From Porphyromonadaceae bacterium UBA7048 (GTDB lineage Bacteria; Bacteroidota; Bacteroidia; Bacteroidales; Muribaculaceae), in NCBI GenBank assembly GCA_002493945.1, contig DLAL01000048.1, positions 8,291-64,051 of the forward strand: a stretch of DNA of 55,761 nucleotides, in the 5' to 3' direction. The position numbers were made by a program, and so were the translations under genes. This document shows, piece by piece, positions 37,649 to 47,362 of the stretch. The stretch's first letter is position 1; each line of letters starts with the position of its first letter. The notes under the pieces are model-generated. The model did no database searches, was not told the DNA's origin, and was given only the letters and a program-made list of their open reading frames with translations.

Positions 37649-38803
37649 ATGAATTATATTGTTTACGACGACCCTATTATACGTCGGGAATTGCTCCCGA
37701 TGACGTACACTCGTCCTGTCGGCGCTCTTCGCATAGGCATTGACACCATAGCCGAGAAATGGCAGTCATTTCTGCCTGGCGAATATTCATGGGATGCCGC
37801 AGCGGACTATCTACGCGAGATTTATATCCCCTGCGACGTTCCTGACGCTATACATATCGCCGGGCACATAGTACCTGACCGCGCACTGGCCGAGGCTGTC
37901 GGCGCTCTCAAGCCCGGCGAATGTCTGATGGCAGGCGAACATGCCGTGGCACACCGCGGCTCGGTCGAGAAGACCGTCGAGTACGCCGGCGAGGTCATCT
38001 CGGTGACTCATCTCTACGACATTTTCCGCCTCAACGGCGCCGTTCTCGAGGCCGACTTCGCGCGTATCACCGCCGGACGCACCTCACAGCCGCTGAGCGA
38101 CACCAATACCGTCATCGGCGACTCCTCGCGCATATTCATCGAGGAGGGAGCCACGGTCGAGGGTGCGTTCCTCAACACCAAGGGCGGTCCTATATATGTA
38201 GGTGCCAATGCCGAAATCATGGAAGGCTCGATGATACGCGGCGGTGTGGCTCTGTGCGAGCACGCCGTGGTGAACATGGGCACCAAGATGTACGGCGCCA
38301 CGACGCTCGGTCCGTGGTGCAAGGTCGGCGGCGAGCTGAACAACGTCGTCATGCAGGCCTACTCCAACAAGGCTCACGACGGTTTCCTGGGCAACGCTGT
38401 CATCGGCGAGTGGTGCAACCTCGGCGCCGGATGCGTGGCCTCGAACCTCAAGAACGACTATTCGCCTATCCGTCTGTGGAACTATCCGACGGCTCACTTT
38501 CTACGCACCGGACTGCAGTTCTGCGGCCTGATCATGGGCGACCACTCCAAGGCAGGCATCAACACAATGTTCAACACCGCCACGGTGGTGGGCGTGGGCG
38601 TTAATATCCACGGCGCCGGATTCCCCCGCAATTTCGTCCCCTCCTTCGTCGAAGGCGGCTCGTCGATGGGCTTTTCCGAAGTGTCGATGACCAAATTCTT
38701 CGAGATAGCGCGCCGCATGATGTCGCGCCGCCACAAGGAACTCACCGAGGCCGACGAGCGTATGTTCTACGCTATCCGCGAGGCCGCCGAGTCCTTCAAG
38801 TAA
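37649..38803 (+). CDS. GlmU-like sugar-phosphate nucleotidyltransferase/acyltransferase family protein
   Basis: A 384-residue protein. The N-terminal part is an atypical nucleotidyltransferase-like domain (MNYIVYDDPIIRRELLPMTY, with PVGALRIGI). The C-terminal part is a left-handed beta-helix of hexapeptide repeats (TVIGDSSRIFIEEGATVEGA, AVIGEWCNLGAGCVASNLKN). Bacteroidetes have a family of this layout annotated as putative GlmU. It lacks the canonical LAAGxGTRM nucleotide-binding start, so the substrate is uncertain. The frame extends 15 codons upstream, but that start precedes the -7 box, so 37649 is chosen. Confidence 0.78.
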   Translation: MNYIVYDDPIIRRELLPMTYTRPVGALRIGIDTIAEKWQSFLPGEYSWDAAADYLREIYIPCDVPDAIHIAGHIVPDRALAEAVGALKPGECLMAGEHAVAHRGSVEKTVEYAGEVISVTHLYDIFRLNGAVLEADFARITAGRTSQPLSDTNTVIGDSSRIFIEEGATVEGAFLNTKGGPIYVGANAEIMEGSMIRGGVALCEHAVVNMGTKMYGATTLGPWCKVGGELNNVVMQAYSNKAHDGFLGNAVIGEWCNLGAGCVASNLKNDYSPIRLWNYPTAHFLRTGLQFCGLIMGDHSKAGINTMFNTATVVGVGVNIHGAGFPRNFVPSFVEGGSSMGFSEVSMTKFFEIARRMMSRRHKELTEADERMFYAIREAAESFK

Positions 38804-38816
38804 TCACAGGGAAGCA

Positions 38817-39347
38817 TCACTTCAGTTTCGCGCCCAGCTCTTCGATGGTCGTTGCCATGACCTGTGCGACAGTCCGCCGGAAGTTGGGCGTCCCTATGTC
38901 CGCGCGGACCATAGCATTGAGGCTCTCGAGGGCTCCGGAGAGCTGGTCGTTGGCCGCGGCGTATTCGATGCAGTCGCGCACCAGCCGCTGTGTGCCCTTG
39001 AGCAGGGTCTCGGGGTAGTTGACGTAGCGGTATTCCGTAATCAGCGTGTTAATAATCCTGAGCATAAGTTCGACAACGTGTCCGGCGCTGACGCCGTAGG
39101 AGGCATAGTCCTTCACCAGACCCTTGATGATGCTGATGCGCGCCTTCGACATTCCCCACTTGGTGCGCCGCATCTCCTTGTCGAGTACGGCGAGCTTCTT
39201 CTCCATGAGCCGCTCCGGGTCTGGGTTGAGGAAGAACTCGAAGTAGTCGCGCGCTTCTTTCGATGAGCCGTACGCATTCATAATGACCTCCACAAGCTGC
39301 TCGCTTGTGAAGGTCATCAGTTCTTTTCTAAGGTTTGTTTTTGACAT
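38817..39347 (-). CDS. DUF6155-type conserved protein
   Basis: A 176-residue helical protein without signal peptide (MSKTNLRKELMTFTSEQLVE, then SSKEARDYFEFFLNPDPERL). It resembles the DUF6155 family of Bacteroidetes cytoplasmic proteins of unknown role. It lies six bases after the peptidase gene and is the last gene of the long minus-strand run. It converges with the GlmU-like gene, 13 bases away, with no hairpin between them. No catalytic motif is visible. Confidence 0.65.
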   Translation of the reverse strand: MSKTNLRKELMTFTSEQLVEVIMNAYGSSKEARDYFEFFLNPDPERLMEKKLAVLDKEMRRTKWGMSKARISIIKGLVKDYASYGVSAGHVVELMLRIINTLITEYRYVNYPETLLKGTQRLVRDCIEYAAANDQLSGALESLNAMVRADIGTPNFRRTVAQVMATTIEELGAKLK

Positions 39348-39353
39348 CCGGCG

Positions 39354-41450
39354 TCAGTTGATTTCGGGCTTGAGCCATTTGTCGAACCAGCGGAAGAAGA
39401 GCCGCTGCCACATCACGGCGTTCTGCGGCTTGAGTATCCAGTGGTTCTCGTCGGGATAGATGACCATCTCGGCAGGGATGCCGCGGAGCTTGGCGGCGTT
39501 GAAGGCGGCCATGCCCTGCGACGCCAGGATGCGGTAGTCATATTCGCCGTGCGATATCATGATAGGAGTGTCCCAGCGGTCGACCAGACGGTGGGGCGAG
39601 TTGGCGAAGGTGCGCTGTGCGGCGGCGTTGTCCTTCTCCCAGTATGCGCCGCCCATGTCCCAGTTGGCGAACCACATCTCCTCGGTCTCGAGGTACTGTG
39701 CCTCAAGATTGAAGATGCCTGCGTGGGCCAGCAGGGCTGCGAAGCGGTGGTTGTGGATGCCGGCAAGATAGTAGATGGAGAAGCCGCCGTAGCTGGCACC
39801 GGTGGCGCCGATGCGTGCCGGGTCGATGTAGGCCTCCTTCTTCATGTCGTCGACTGCCGAGAGGTAGTCGCGCATGTTCTGTCCGGGATAGTCCTTGGAT
39901 ATCTGCGCGTTCCACTCCGACCCGAAGCCTGGCAGGCCGCGGCGGTTGGGAGCTATCATGATGTAGCCGTGGGCCGACATCAGCGCGAGATTCCAGCGGT
40001 AGCTCCAGAACTGGCTGACGGCCTGCTGTGGGCCGCCCTGGCAGTAGAGTATCGAGGGATATTTCTTCGAGGCGTCGAACTTGGGCGGATATACTACCCA
40101 TACGAGCATCTCCTTGCCGTCGGTGGTGGGCACCATGCGCTTCTCGACCGTAGGCATGGCCACGGTAGCGAGGAGGGCGCCGTTCACGTCGGTGAGCGCG
40201 CGGAGTTCGGGAGCCTTCTTGCCTTTGGGGCTGAGGGTGATGAGCTGCAGTTCGTTGGGGCGCAGCATGCTGTGCATCATCGTCACCACGCGGTTGTTGC
40301 CGGCGGGATGCACGGTGGTGAAGTCGGCCACCTCGTCGGTGAGCTGCATGACGGTGTGCCGGGCCAGGTCGATGCTGAATACGGGTGTCACGCCGTCCTT
40401 GTGGGCCGTGAAGTAGAGGCTGCGGCAGTCGGGAGCCCATGCGAATTCGTTGATGGTATAGTCCCAGTTGTCGGTCAGCTCGGTCTTGACGGCGGTCTTG
40501 CAGTCGAGGATGAAGAGGCGGTTGCGGTCGCTCTCATATCCGTCGTGCTCCATAGAGAGCCATGCCAGATACGAACCGTCGGGCGAGAATGACGGAGCCG
40601 TGTCGTAGCCCATCATGCCTTCGGTGAGGTTGTGGGTCTCGCCCGTGGCGAGGTGGTAGAGATAGAGGTCGGAGTTGGTGGATATGGCGTAGGCCATGCC
40701 GGTCTTCTTGCGCGATACGTACACGAGCATCTCGCTGTTGGGGTGCCATGCGAACGACTCCACGCCGCCGAAGGGCTTCATCGGAGCCTCGAACGGCTCG
40801 TCGGCCATGATGTCCTTCAGCCCGGTCACCTTGGAGCCGTCGAAGGAGCCTACCCAGGGATGAGGAATCTCGGTCACCCATTCGTCCCAGTGCTTGTACA
40901 TCAGGTCGTCCACCACGCGTCCGGTGGCTTTGGGCAGGTCGGGATAGATGTCGGCCGCCGTGCGGGCATACTTCACGTTGCCTATCACCACGACGTGCTT
41001 CTCGTCGGGCGAGAGGAGGAATCCCGATATGCCGCCGGGATGCTCGGTGGCCTGTACGCGGCCTGTGCCGTCGGCCTGCATGGTCCACATCTGGGTTTTG
41101 CCGTCGGCGTCGGGGTAGAGGAAGGCTATGCGTCCGTCGGCCATCCACACGGCACCGCTTTCGCTCTTGGGCGTGTCGGTGATGCGCAGGGGGGTGGCGT
41201 CCTTGGCGTCGATGGAGAGGGTATAGAGGTCATTGTTGGCGTTGTTCTGCTCCACGTTCTCGAAGGATACACCGAAGAGCACCGTCTTGCCGTCGGGGCT
41301 GACCGCCGGGTCCGACACGCGGCCGAGGGCTTCGAGGGCCTCGATGCTGAAAGGCTCGCCTTTGCCGTCGAACGCCGGTACGGGCACCTGTGCTGCTGCG
41401 CCTGTAGCGGCCATCAGCACTGCTGTTGCTGTCATTGCTATCTTGTTCAT
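39354..41450 (-). CDS. S9 family dipeptidyl peptidase, DPP5-like
   Basis: A 698-residue exported serine peptidase of the prolyl-oligopeptidase family. A signal peptide (MNKIAMTATAVLMAATGAAA) is followed by a beta-propeller (about residues 40-440) and an alpha/beta-hydrolase domain. The triad is Ser553 (GASYGG), Asp638 (GEYDYR) and His670 (DENHW). The length, export signal and motifs match DPP5 of Porphyromonas gingivalis, a periplasmic enzyme that removes dipeptides with hydrophobic residues at the second position. It lies 14 bases after ispF. A role in peptide nutrition is inferred. Confidence 0.88.
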   Translation of the reverse strand: MNKIAMTATAVLMAATGAAAQVPVPAFDGKGEPFSIEALEALGRVSDPAVSPDGKTVLFGVSFENVEQNNANNDLYTLSIDAKDATPLRITDTPKSESGAVWMADGRIAFLYPDADGKTQMWTMQADGTGRVQATEHPGGISGFLLSPDEKHVVVIGNVKYARTAADIYPDLPKATGRVVDDLMYKHWDEWVTEIPHPWVGSFDGSKVTGLKDIMADEPFEAPMKPFGGVESFAWHPNSEMLVYVSRKKTGMAYAISTNSDLYLYHLATGETHNLTEGMMGYDTAPSFSPDGSYLAWLSMEHDGYESDRNRLFILDCKTAVKTELTDNWDYTINEFAWAPDCRSLYFTAHKDGVTPVFSIDLARHTVMQLTDEVADFTTVHPAGNNRVVTMMHSMLRPNELQLITLSPKGKKAPELRALTDVNGALLATVAMPTVEKRMVPTTDGKEMLVWVVYPPKFDASKKYPSILYCQGGPQQAVSQFWSYRWNLALMSAHGYIMIAPNRRGLPGFGSEWNAQISKDYPGQNMRDYLSAVDDMKKEAYIDPARIGATGASYGGFSIYYLAGIHNHRFAALLAHAGIFNLEAQYLETEEMWFANWDMGGAYWEKDNAAAQRTFANSPHRLVDRWDTPIMISHGEYDYRILASQGMAAFNAAKLRGIPAEMVIYPDENHWILKPQNAVMWQRLFFRWFDKWLKPEIN

Positions 41451-41464
41451 AGTGATTGAGAGGT

Positions 41465-41956
41465 TTAAGCGTTTTCGTGTACGACCAGGCAGACCGCCTC
41501 GGCGGCTATGCCTTCGCCGCGGCCTGTGAATCCGAGCCGCTCGGTGGTGGTGGCCTTGACGCTCACACAGTCCACGGGCAGGCCGAGGTCTTCGGCCACG
41601 TTGGCGCGCATACGTGCTATGTGCGGAAGCATCTTCGGGGCCTGGGCCATGATGGTGATATCTACGTTGCCGGGGCGGTAGCCGGCGCGTGCCACAATCG
41701 CGGCCACTTCGCGCAGGAGCATGCGCGAGTCAGCGCCCTCCCATCGGGGGTCGGTGTCGGGGAAGTGGCGGCCTATGTCGCCGAGGGCGACAGCTCCGAG
41801 CAGTGCGTCGCTCAGGGCGTGGAGAGCCACGTCGGCGTCGCTGTGGCCGAGCAGCCCTTTGGAGTGGGGTATGTCTACCCCGCAGATGATGCAGCGCCGT
41901 CCCTCTGTGAGACGGTGCACATCGAATCCTGTGCCTATGCGGAACGGCAGAATCAT
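41465..41956 (-). CDS. ispF: 2-C-methyl-D-erythritol 2,4-cyclodiphosphate synthase
   Basis: A 163-residue enzyme of the non-mevalonate isoprenoid pathway. It converts CDP-methylerythritol 2-phosphate to methylerythritol cyclodiphosphate with loss of CMP. The zinc ligands are Asp12 and His14 (GFDVHRL) and His46 (ADVALH). The C-terminal KATTTERLGFTGRGEGIAAE is typical. It works as a cytoplasmic homotrimer. It lies between porV (15 bases) and the DPP5 gene (14 bases), so it is probably carried on the type IX operon message. Confidence 0.97.
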   Translation of the reverse strand: MILPFRIGTGFDVHRLTEGRRCIICGVDIPHSKGLLGHSDADVALHALSDALLGAVALGDIGRHFPDTDPRWEGADSRMLLREVAAIVARAGYRPGNVDITIMAQAPKMLPHIARMRANVAEDLGLPVDCVSVKATTTERLGFTGRGEGIAAEAVCLVVHENA

Positions 41957-41971
41957 GACAGAAGAGGTTTT

Positions 41972-43174
41972 TTAGCGGCGTTTGCCCATCAGGTCGCGCA
42001 GGCCGTCCATGTCGAATGTCAGCGAGAATCGCAGCGTCTGGTCGAGCGGCGAGGTCTGTGCCGTGGCTATCATGTAGGACGCATCGAGCCGCACCACATT
42101 CAGCGAGAAGCCGGCACCGAGCGAGAAGTAGGAGCGGTTGCCCTTGTATTCGTTTTCGTAGTAGTAGCCGCCGCGGAGGAAGAACTGCTGGTTGTAGTTG
42201 TACTCGGCGCCGAGCGAGAAGTTAATCTCGCGGAGTTCTTCCTTGGCGCCGCCGGGAGCGTCGGTGAACGACTTGAATATACCCGTTATCGGCGACATGT
42301 TCTTCCAGTCCTGAAGTTTCTCGGCGTACTGCTCCTCGCCTTCAAGGCCGTCGGCGAAGTCCGAGCGGCGCGGCTTGGTAGGCACGAGGAGTTTGTTCAG
42401 GTCAATGCCTATGGCGAGGTTGTGATAGTCCGCAAGGGGGAATGTGAAAGTCGTGCCTATCTTCAGGTTGGCCGGAAGGAAGGCTGGATTTTCGCCGCCG
42501 TCGAAGGACACTTTCGAACCGATGTTCGATATGTTCCAGCCCCATGACCACTGGCACTCGTTGCGGCCTATCACGGGATAGGTGGTGTAGTAGCCCGATA
42601 TGTCGGCCGAGAATGCCGATGCGCCTGTGTTCTGGTCGCCGGCGTATGACTCCGAGAAGCCCAGCGCCGAGTAGATGTATCGGAACACGATACCCATCGA
42701 GAACTTCTCCGACAGCTTGCGCGAGTAGCCGATGTCGAACGACATCTCGTAGGGGTTAAGCGTCTGGCCTATCTCGTCGCCGCCCTGCCTGGTGGTGACT
42801 TCGCCGAGCGAGAAGTAGCGCAGCGAGGCGCTGATGGCCTGATTGTCGTTGCCGCCTATCTTGTAGTAGCCCGAGAGGTCGGCCAGAAAGATGTCGTTGA
42901 CGAGTTTGCGGAGCCAGGGGGTGTAGCTCAGCGATACGGCAGCCTTGCTGTATGCGAAGGCATACTTCGACGGATTCCAGAACTGCGAGTATGCGTCGGG
43001 GTCTGTCGCCGCACCGAGGTCGCCCATGGCCGCACCGCGTGCGTCGGGAGCTATGCTCAGTGAGGTCACGCCTGTCTCGACGGGATTGAACTCGTTCTTC
43101 AGGTTCTCGGCGACGGCCGTGGCCGCCGTCAGCAGGCTGAGCAGTAGTATTGCGATACTTTTTCTTATCTTCAT
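41972..43174 (-). CDS. porV: type IX secretion outer-membrane shuttle PorV
   Basis: A 400-residue FadL-like outer-membrane barrel (PorV/LptO). It carries folded cargo from the SprA (Sov) translocon to the PorU sortase complex. A signal peptide (MKIRKSIAILLLSLLTAATA) is followed by the PorV pattern TSLSIAPDARGAAMGDLGAA and YSQFWNPSKYAFAYSK. The frame reaches 22 codons further upstream, but the signal peptide starts at 43174. Immediately upstream on the same strand is porU, the same neighbour pair as in P. gingivalis. The gap of 99 bases has no convincing promoter. Confidence 0.93.
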   Translation of the reverse strand: MKIRKSIAILLLSLLTAATAVAENLKNEFNPVETGVTSLSIAPDARGAAMGDLGAATDPDAYSQFWNPSKYAFAYSKAAVSLSYTPWLRKLVNDIFLADLSGYYKIGGNDNQAISASLRYFSLGEVTTRQGGDEIGQTLNPYEMSFDIGYSRKLSEKFSMGIVFRYIYSALGFSESYAGDQNTGASAFSADISGYYTTYPVIGRNECQWSWGWNISNIGSKVSFDGGENPAFLPANLKIGTTFTFPLADYHNLAIGIDLNKLLVPTKPRRSDFADGLEGEEQYAEKLQDWKNMSPITGIFKSFTDAPGGAKEELREINFSLGAEYNYNQQFFLRGGYYYENEYKGNRSYFSLGAGFSLNVVRLDASYMIATAQTSPLDQTLRFSLTFDMDGLRDLMGKRR

Positions 43175-43273
43175 GTGCTGATGTTTGGCTTGGGGTACAT
43201 CCGGTACATTTCGGATTGACCTAATACTATAACTCAACATTTACCGCTTTATTGCATCGGTAAGGTGTTTTAA

Positions 43274-46200
43274 CTACTTCAGAACTACAAGCCCGACGGC
43301 GTTCGAGCAGCCCGATGCGGTGCCGGCGCGGAATATGACGCGCGCCGTGTAGCGTCCGTCGGGCACCTCGGCCACATTCCAGTCGAAAGTGTCGCTTATG
43401 GCCTTGTTGAGCACAGTGTTGCCTGCGATGTCCTCGATGATGAGTCGTGCGTCGTCGGCCTCGCAGTCCTCCGGCGCGAAGCTGAATGTCGTGCTTTCGC
43501 GCACAGGGTCGGTGATGTCGGCCCCGAGGGTGCCTGTGAGGGTGTCGGCCACAGTGAAGTCGAGCTTCGCCGACTCGGAGAGTCCTGCATTGTTGATGGC
43601 CTTGAGGGTGAGGGTGTGGCGTCCCGGACTCAGGGCGGAGATGCCGATGGAGAAACCGAACGAACCGTCTTCGTTCACGCGCATCGTGCGCGTAGCCTCG
43701 GGGAGTGTTCTGTCGCCGTCAAGTATGAGGGATGTCGGCGAGCTGATGCTGTGTCCGGCGTCGGTCTTCAGGCCCGATGCAGAGGGTGCGATGCGTCCCG
43801 CGGCGGTTATGTCGCGTCCGGTGATGCTGCCGGAGATGAAGTCGGGCGTGTTGATGTAGAATTCATGTATCTGCGGAGCCTCGGTGGCCGCGTCGCCGGT
43901 CCAGCCGTTTCCTTTGGCGATTCTGACGCCCGTCACGGCTCCTGCGGCTTCGGCGCGTGTGGCCTTGTCTGTCGCAGTGACCACGATGCGGTGCGACGCA
44001 TCCTGCGTCAGCGGCGACGGGAGTGCCACTTTGCCTTCGATGCGGCCGTTCACCACCTCGACGGTGCCGGTGGCGAGTATGGCGTCATCTACCTGAATTT
44101 TTCTCAGATCAGCCGGCGTGGCTTCGTCCGGTATGCGGTTGGTGTAGGTCACGGGGCTGTCGTAGATGTCGATGACAGCCGTGCCGGAGAACGTCTCTAC
44201 GGTGTTGCCCGAGGCATCGGTGATGCGCGCCGAGATGCTGTTCTCGGTCTCGGCGGTGAGCCCGGCAGGTTCGATGGCTATGCGGTAGTCGGGAGCGCCC
44301 AGAGGTATGGCAGGGTCGCCGCACAGGTTGTAGGGCATCATGTTGATGCCGAGGTTCAGGGGTAGTGCGCCGCCCATGCTTGTGATGAGCTGGTTGCGTG
44401 CCTGACGGAGCAGGTCGCCGGTCATGGTTCCGGCTGTGGCGGTGGCGTACTGGACGGCGACAGCGTTGTTCAGCTGGCGGTTGTGCTCGAGATATACCGA
44501 TCGGCACGAGCCTATCACGCCGATAGCGCCGCCGTTCTCGTTCAGCACCAGACGCTCGGCCAGTCCGTTGTTGACGCGGTCGAATGCGAACACGTCGCAT
44601 GTCGACATCATTGCCATCGGGTATATGCCGTTCTCAAGAGCCGACGCGCCTGACTGGTTGATGGTCTCATAGCCCGAAATGGACTGGAAATTGCCGTGGC
44701 CGCTGAAGGTGAAGTAGCCCATGCCGTTCTGCAGACCTTTGACGATTTCCTTGTAGTAGGGTGTGTTCACTGATTTGAGTGATGTCGCCGGCAGCAGTTC
44801 TATGTCTGTATGCGTACGGGTGATGGCCGAGTTGCTGTCACGGAAGATTGTGTCCACGGCCACGGAGCAGAGATAGTGGGCGTTCTTGTTGCCGTCGTCG
44901 CTGAAAAGGAGCGAGCGCAGGTAGTGGCGCACGGGTATCGGATTGGAAAGACGGCTGTATATCTTGCGGTTGGCACTCTCGGCCAGCGATGGCGAAGCTG
45001 CCGGTATGCGGCCCACCGAGAGCCGCACCTGTGCATTGGTGGCGATGGTGTTTATGTCGAAATTGTCATCAAGCATTCCGAAATACTGGTCGGATGCGAA
45101 GCTCGTGGTGACGTTGCGCGCATTGGCGAGTTCTTCGGTCTGATACGACACCAGATGGTCCGAACGGTCGCCGTCGATGCCGCGGTTGTCCGACGACGAG
45201 GCGCCGTAGAGCAGCAGGTAGCGCAGTTTCTCGGGGGCGCGGTCGTAGAGCATCTTGGCGAAACGTCTGATGGCAGACGGATGCTTTGAGCCGGATGCGA
45301 ACTCGCGGTAGATGTCGTCGTGACGCACCACGGCTACATCCATGCCCTGGAAGTCGCGGTGGTACTGAGCCAGCTCTTCGGCGTACTGCAGGCACATGCC
45401 CGAGGTCACGATGATCATGTCAGGCACGGCCATGGCGTGGAGATTCTGATTGGCCACGGTGCCTGCGTACTCAGGGCGGCGGTGGTGTGCGGCAGGGTCG
45501 AATATGACGAAGCGCGACGGAAGTCTGTCAAGCCGGCTGTCGAGTGTGAACACCATCGACCTGTCATAGCTGCTGTAGTCGCCTGTCTGGTGGCGGACGA
45601 TGGCCAGCGGGTCGGTGACGTTCCAGACCTCCAGCCCCTCTTTGGCGTCGGATATGAGTATGTTGTGGCTCAGAGGCTCGCCGGCGAAGTTGACGATCAT
45701 CTCCGGACGGTCGCCGGGGGCTATGGTCTGAGGATAGATGGTGTACGCCTTGTCAAGGGCGGCATAGCCTATGGAGGCGGTCGACGGCAGGGCGAGGGTG
45801 AAGTCGGCCTTTACTGTGCCTGTCAGGGGCTCACGGTCAGGAGTGCGGTATGTGGCGTAGACATTCGCTATGTCGTAGATGCGGTCGGGGATGACGTTCT
45901 TCGACACCAGGCGCTGCTGGGCCGATACTCCTGACAGCACGTCGGGCACTTTGGCCCGTATTCTCAGATTCTCGTTGGCGCTGATGGCCAGGTCGAGGTA
46001 GAGCACGCCGTCAGGCACTTTCGACGGGTCGGTGTCGGTGTTGTTCTGTTCGCCGATGAAGTAGTCGTGGATGTAGAAGGGCATCGTGATGGTCTCGCCG
46101 GCTCCGGTGCGGCGGTCATGGTACAGCGCGCCGGCACGGTCGGGGTTCTGCACTTCGTTCTCGATCAAGTCGATGCAGTAGTGCCACTTCAGCCGGGGCT

Positions 46201-46693
46201 CGGGAGTGATGAGGTCCACCTCGAATGTCTCCGTGTCGTCGGCTTCGAGATGTTCGCACAGAAAGTAGTGTGCCTTGAAGTCGAAGAGGTTCCGGAAGTA
46301 GCTGAGCTGCGGACGGCTCGACGGATTGTCGGAGGTTGCCTTCACAGAGGTTCTTACATCACCCTCGGCGAAGAAGAGTATGCGGCCGTCGGCGGTGTGC
46401 ATGCACGGTGTCTGCCGCAGGTCATCGGGGAATGAGGCCGAGAAGCTGTGCTGGGCGCCCTCGACGCCTCCGTAGCCATATACCGTCACCTTCGACGGGT
46501 CGTTGAAGCCCCACTGGCGCAACTGGTCGTAGCTGATTTCGTAGATACCGGTGGTGTCGGTGCGCACCTCTGCCCAGTGCCCTTCGGAAAGAAGCGATGA
46601 CGACTTGAAGGCTGAGGCCGGGAGCGCATCGGCGCATATGGCGCCGAGCAGTATTGCGATGACAGTGGTAACGGGTCGGATGATATTCTTCAT
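43274..46693 (-). CDS. porU: type IX secretion sortase PorU
   Basis: A 1139-residue gingipain-family (C25) cysteine peptidase. It removes the C-terminal sorting domain of type IX cargo and links the protein to A-LPS on the cell surface. A signal peptide is followed by the PorU N-terminal pattern EVRTDTTGIYEISYDQLRQW and the C25 domain with His666 (FSGHGN) and Cys699 (STCDVF). Beta-sandwich modules follow, and a FlgD-like C-terminal module (FDWNVAEVPDGRYTARVIFR). It precedes porV, which marks it as the orthodox PorU. A second PorU lies 1.4 kb upstream in the same run. Confidence 0.93.
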   Translation of the reverse strand: MKNIIRPVTTVIAILLGAICADALPASAFKSSSLLSEGHWAEVRTDTTGIYEISYDQLRQWGFNDPSKVTVYGYGGVEGAQHSFSASFPDDLRQTPCMHTADGRILFFAEGDVRTSVKATSDNPSSRPQLSYFRNLFDFKAHYFLCEHLEADDTETFEVDLITPEPRLKWHYCIDLIENEVQNPDRAGALYHDRRTGAGETITMPFYIHDYFIGEQNNTDTDPSKVPDGVLYLDLAISANENLRIRAKVPDVLSGVSAQQRLVSKNVIPDRIYDIANVYATYRTPDREPLTGTVKADFTLALPSTASIGYAALDKAYTIYPQTIAPGDRPEMIVNFAGEPLSHNILISDAKEGLEVWNVTDPLAIVRHQTGDYSSYDRSMVFTLDSRLDRLPSRFVIFDPAAHHRRPEYAGTVANQNLHAMAVPDMIIVTSGMCLQYAEELAQYHRDFQGMDVAVVRHDDIYREFASGSKHPSAIRRFAKMLYDRAPEKLRYLLLYGASSSDNRGIDGDRSDHLVSYQTEELANARNVTTSFASDQYFGMLDDNFDINTIATNAQVRLSVGRIPAASPSLAESANRKIYSRLSNPIPVRHYLRSLLFSDDGNKNAHYLCSVAVDTIFRDSNSAITRTHTDIELLPATSLKSVNTPYYKEIVKGLQNGMGYFTFSGHGNFQSISGYETINQSGASALENGIYPMAMMSTCDVFAFDRVNNGLAERLVLNENGGAIGVIGSCRSVYLEHNRQLNNAVAVQYATATAGTMTGDLLRQARNQLITSMGGALPLNLGINMMPYNLCGDPAIPLGAPDYRIAIEPAGLTAETENSISARITDASGNTVETFSGTAVIDIYDSPVTYTNRIPDEATPADLRKIQVDDAILATGTVEVVNGRIEGKVALPSPLTQDASHRIVVTATDKATRAEAAGAVTGVRIAKGNGWTGDAATEAPQIHEFYINTPDFISGSITGRDITAAGRIAPSASGLKTDAGHSISSPTSLILDGDRTLPEATRTMRVNEDGSFGFSIGISALSPGRHTLTLKAINNAGLSESAKLDFTVADTLTGTLGADITDPVRESTTFSFAPEDCEADDARLIIEDIAGNTVLNKAISDTFDWNVAEVPDGRYTARVIFRAGTASGCSNAVGLVVLK

Positions 46694-46762
46694 ATGTGAT
46701 GTCGCCGCTTTGCCGCGGTAGGATTTCTGTGATGATGGATTGGTGTGGAGGAAGTATGATTC

Positions 46763-47362
46763 TTACTTAAGCCGGATGCTCAGGTTCTCGGTGCCGTTGA
46801 GAGAGCACCGCACCCGTGAGTCGAGTTCGGGGCTGCGGGGAGGAGTGGCCGCGTCTGTGAAGATGATGATGTCGCCGGTCTTGAACGTCGCCATTCGCGA
46901 CAGCAGTTCGACGGCCCGGCAGGCCTGCAGCGAACTGATGGTGAACGACACTTCCGATTCCTCGGTGACTTCGTCAGTCTTGAGCAGACTGCGGGTGAGC
47001 CTCATGCTGAAGGGCGTGTCGTCGGCCGTGTCGCCGAGCTCTGTCCAGCTGCCGGGGGCGAAGGTGCGGTCAAGAGTGTAGGGAGGAATGTCGATGTCGT
47101 CGAAAGGCGGAGTTCCGGGCCGGGGGCGCAGGATGTGCATCACCGATACGGCGTCGAAGTATGCCCGTGCCTGCCGGGCCCTGATGGCGGTGCCGAGTCT
47201 CGAGATGCGTATGGCCGGAGCCGCGAGGCTTTCCCAGCGGTCGGTGTCGTCAGGGATGAATACCGGTTCGCCCGGGCGCAGCAGCGCCGAGTCGGCGCCT
47301 GCCGCGGCTGTGGCCCGGCCGCTTCCGGCCTCGCCTTCGAAATGTATGCAGAAGATTTTCAT
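46763..47362 (-). CDS. degenerate fumarylacetoacetate-hydrolase-fold protein
   Basis: A 199-residue protein whose scaffold follows the FAH-family hydrolases of Bacteroidetes (MKIFCIHFEGE at the start, ALLRPGEPVFIPDD, YFDAVSV, KTGDIIIFTDA near the end). The metal-binding residues are gone: where active members carry a Glu-x-Glu pair it reads APAIRISRLG, and the usual IDFTARD segment reads MHILRPRPG. It is therefore probably inactive as a hydrolase, though the frame is intact over full length. The start overlaps the stop of rex by one base (TGATG), giving translational coupling. porU follows after 69 bases. Confidence 0.6.
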   Translation of the reverse strand: MKIFCIHFEGEAGSGRATAAAGADSALLRPGEPVFIPDDTDRWESLAAPAIRISRLGTAIRARQARAYFDAVSVMHILRPRPGTPPFDDIDIPPYTLDRTFAPGSWTELGDTADDTPFSMRLTRSLLKTDEVTEESEVSFTISSLQACRAVELLSRMATFKTGDIIIFTDAATPPRSPELDSRVRCSLNGTENLSIRLK

